Assembly: GCA_000320545.1 (NCBI GenBank)
Contig: ADNK01000563.1
Location: 1 to 21,254, forward strand
Reading direction: 5' to 3'
Length of the DNA: 21,254 nt
Source: Bigelowiella natans CCMP2755
Lineage: Eukaryota; Cercozoa; Chlorarachniophyceae
Part shown: piece by piece, positions 21,109 to 21,254 of the stretch
Layout of the letters: the number at the start of each line of letters is the position of its first letter
How positions within the stretch are numbered: the stretch's first letter is position 1
Made by a program: the position numbers and the translations under genes
Notes under the pieces: model-generated
What the model was told of the DNA's origin: nothing
Databases searched by the model: none
What the model saw: only the letters and a program-made list of their open reading frames with translations

Positions 21109-21138
21109 CTGTCAACGGCAGCAGCAGCAGCAGCAGCA
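20893..21138 (-). repeat. (GAT)n, (GCA)n, (TAC)n and (GCA)n tracts in kinase introns
   Basis: Plus-strand reading: GAT units at 20893-20923, GCA at 20963-20990 and TAC at about 21000-21040, all in intron 20884-21040. GCA again at 21118-21138 is just upstream of the exon 21041-21108. The TAC tract ends at the donor, which in sense reads GTAGTGGTAGTAG. Confidence 0.9.
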
Positions 21139-21254
21139 TAAGAACACCCGAAAAAAGAAAATACAAGAACATCATCATCGTCAAATACAAAATAATAATG
21201 AAACTGAAAATGATAATGGTAACAATTTGGAAGAAACGATAACGGGTGCACACA

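Noticed and set aside
20939-21253. 104-codon minus-strand frame with Val and Cys runs
   Set aside because: Only the 68-base part 21041-21108 is a real exon (PH domain end); the rest is translated TAC and GCA repeat.
1-21254. tRNA, rRNA, CRISPR array or bacterial operon
   Set aside because: No cloverleaf, ribosomal signature or spaced direct repeats were seen; all genes are intron-containing and eukaryotic.

Overview
This window is nuclear DNA of a eukaryote. The genes are broken by GT-AG introns, there is no operon layout, and the introns are full of simple repeats. The gene content suggests a protist, most likely a stramenopile alga or relative: a GABA-B-like class C receptor of diatom/brown-alga flavour and a PH-CAMK kinase are both typical there. 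That placement is inference. Exon models below were assembled by hand by matching reading-frame phase across splice sites and by family similarity.

Layout from left to right: (1) 1-1300, no gene seen, one GT-rich repeat. (2) 1301-5406, plus strand, a secreted or Golgi-type putative glycosyltransferase of the DUF707-like group, about 15 small exons. (3) 5407-6285, a gene-free stretch very rich in CTAG, with a 20-bp perfect palindrome and a nested inverted repeat. (4) 6286-7706, minus strand, eIF4A3, the DEAD-box core of the exon junction complex, complete in three exons. (5) 7707-8457, a divergent upstream region. (6) 8458-13154, plus strand, an SV2/SVOP-like major facilitator transporter in at least 13 exons, with one linker exon unresolved inside a repeat-filled gap. 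(7) 13155-14678, gene-free. (8) 14679-17891, plus strand, a 915-residue receptor joining a bacterial-type PhnD-like binding domain, a filamin-type Ig domain and a class C seven-helix domain. (9) 17892-19127, gene-free, with a poly(A) signal. (10) 19128-21108 and on past the right edge, minus strand, a PH-domain CAMK-type protein kinase whose 5' end is missing.

The genes do not form an obvious pathway. Glycosylation, RNA processing, transport, receptor signalling and kinase signalling are simply neighbours. The most interesting items are the three-part receptor and the way simple repeats lie in introns. One intron carries AC and GT tracts at its opposite ends. Several kinase splice donors are the first unit of a repeat, and complementary repeat pairs recur within single introns. 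Such pairs could fold the pre-mRNA and help splicing.
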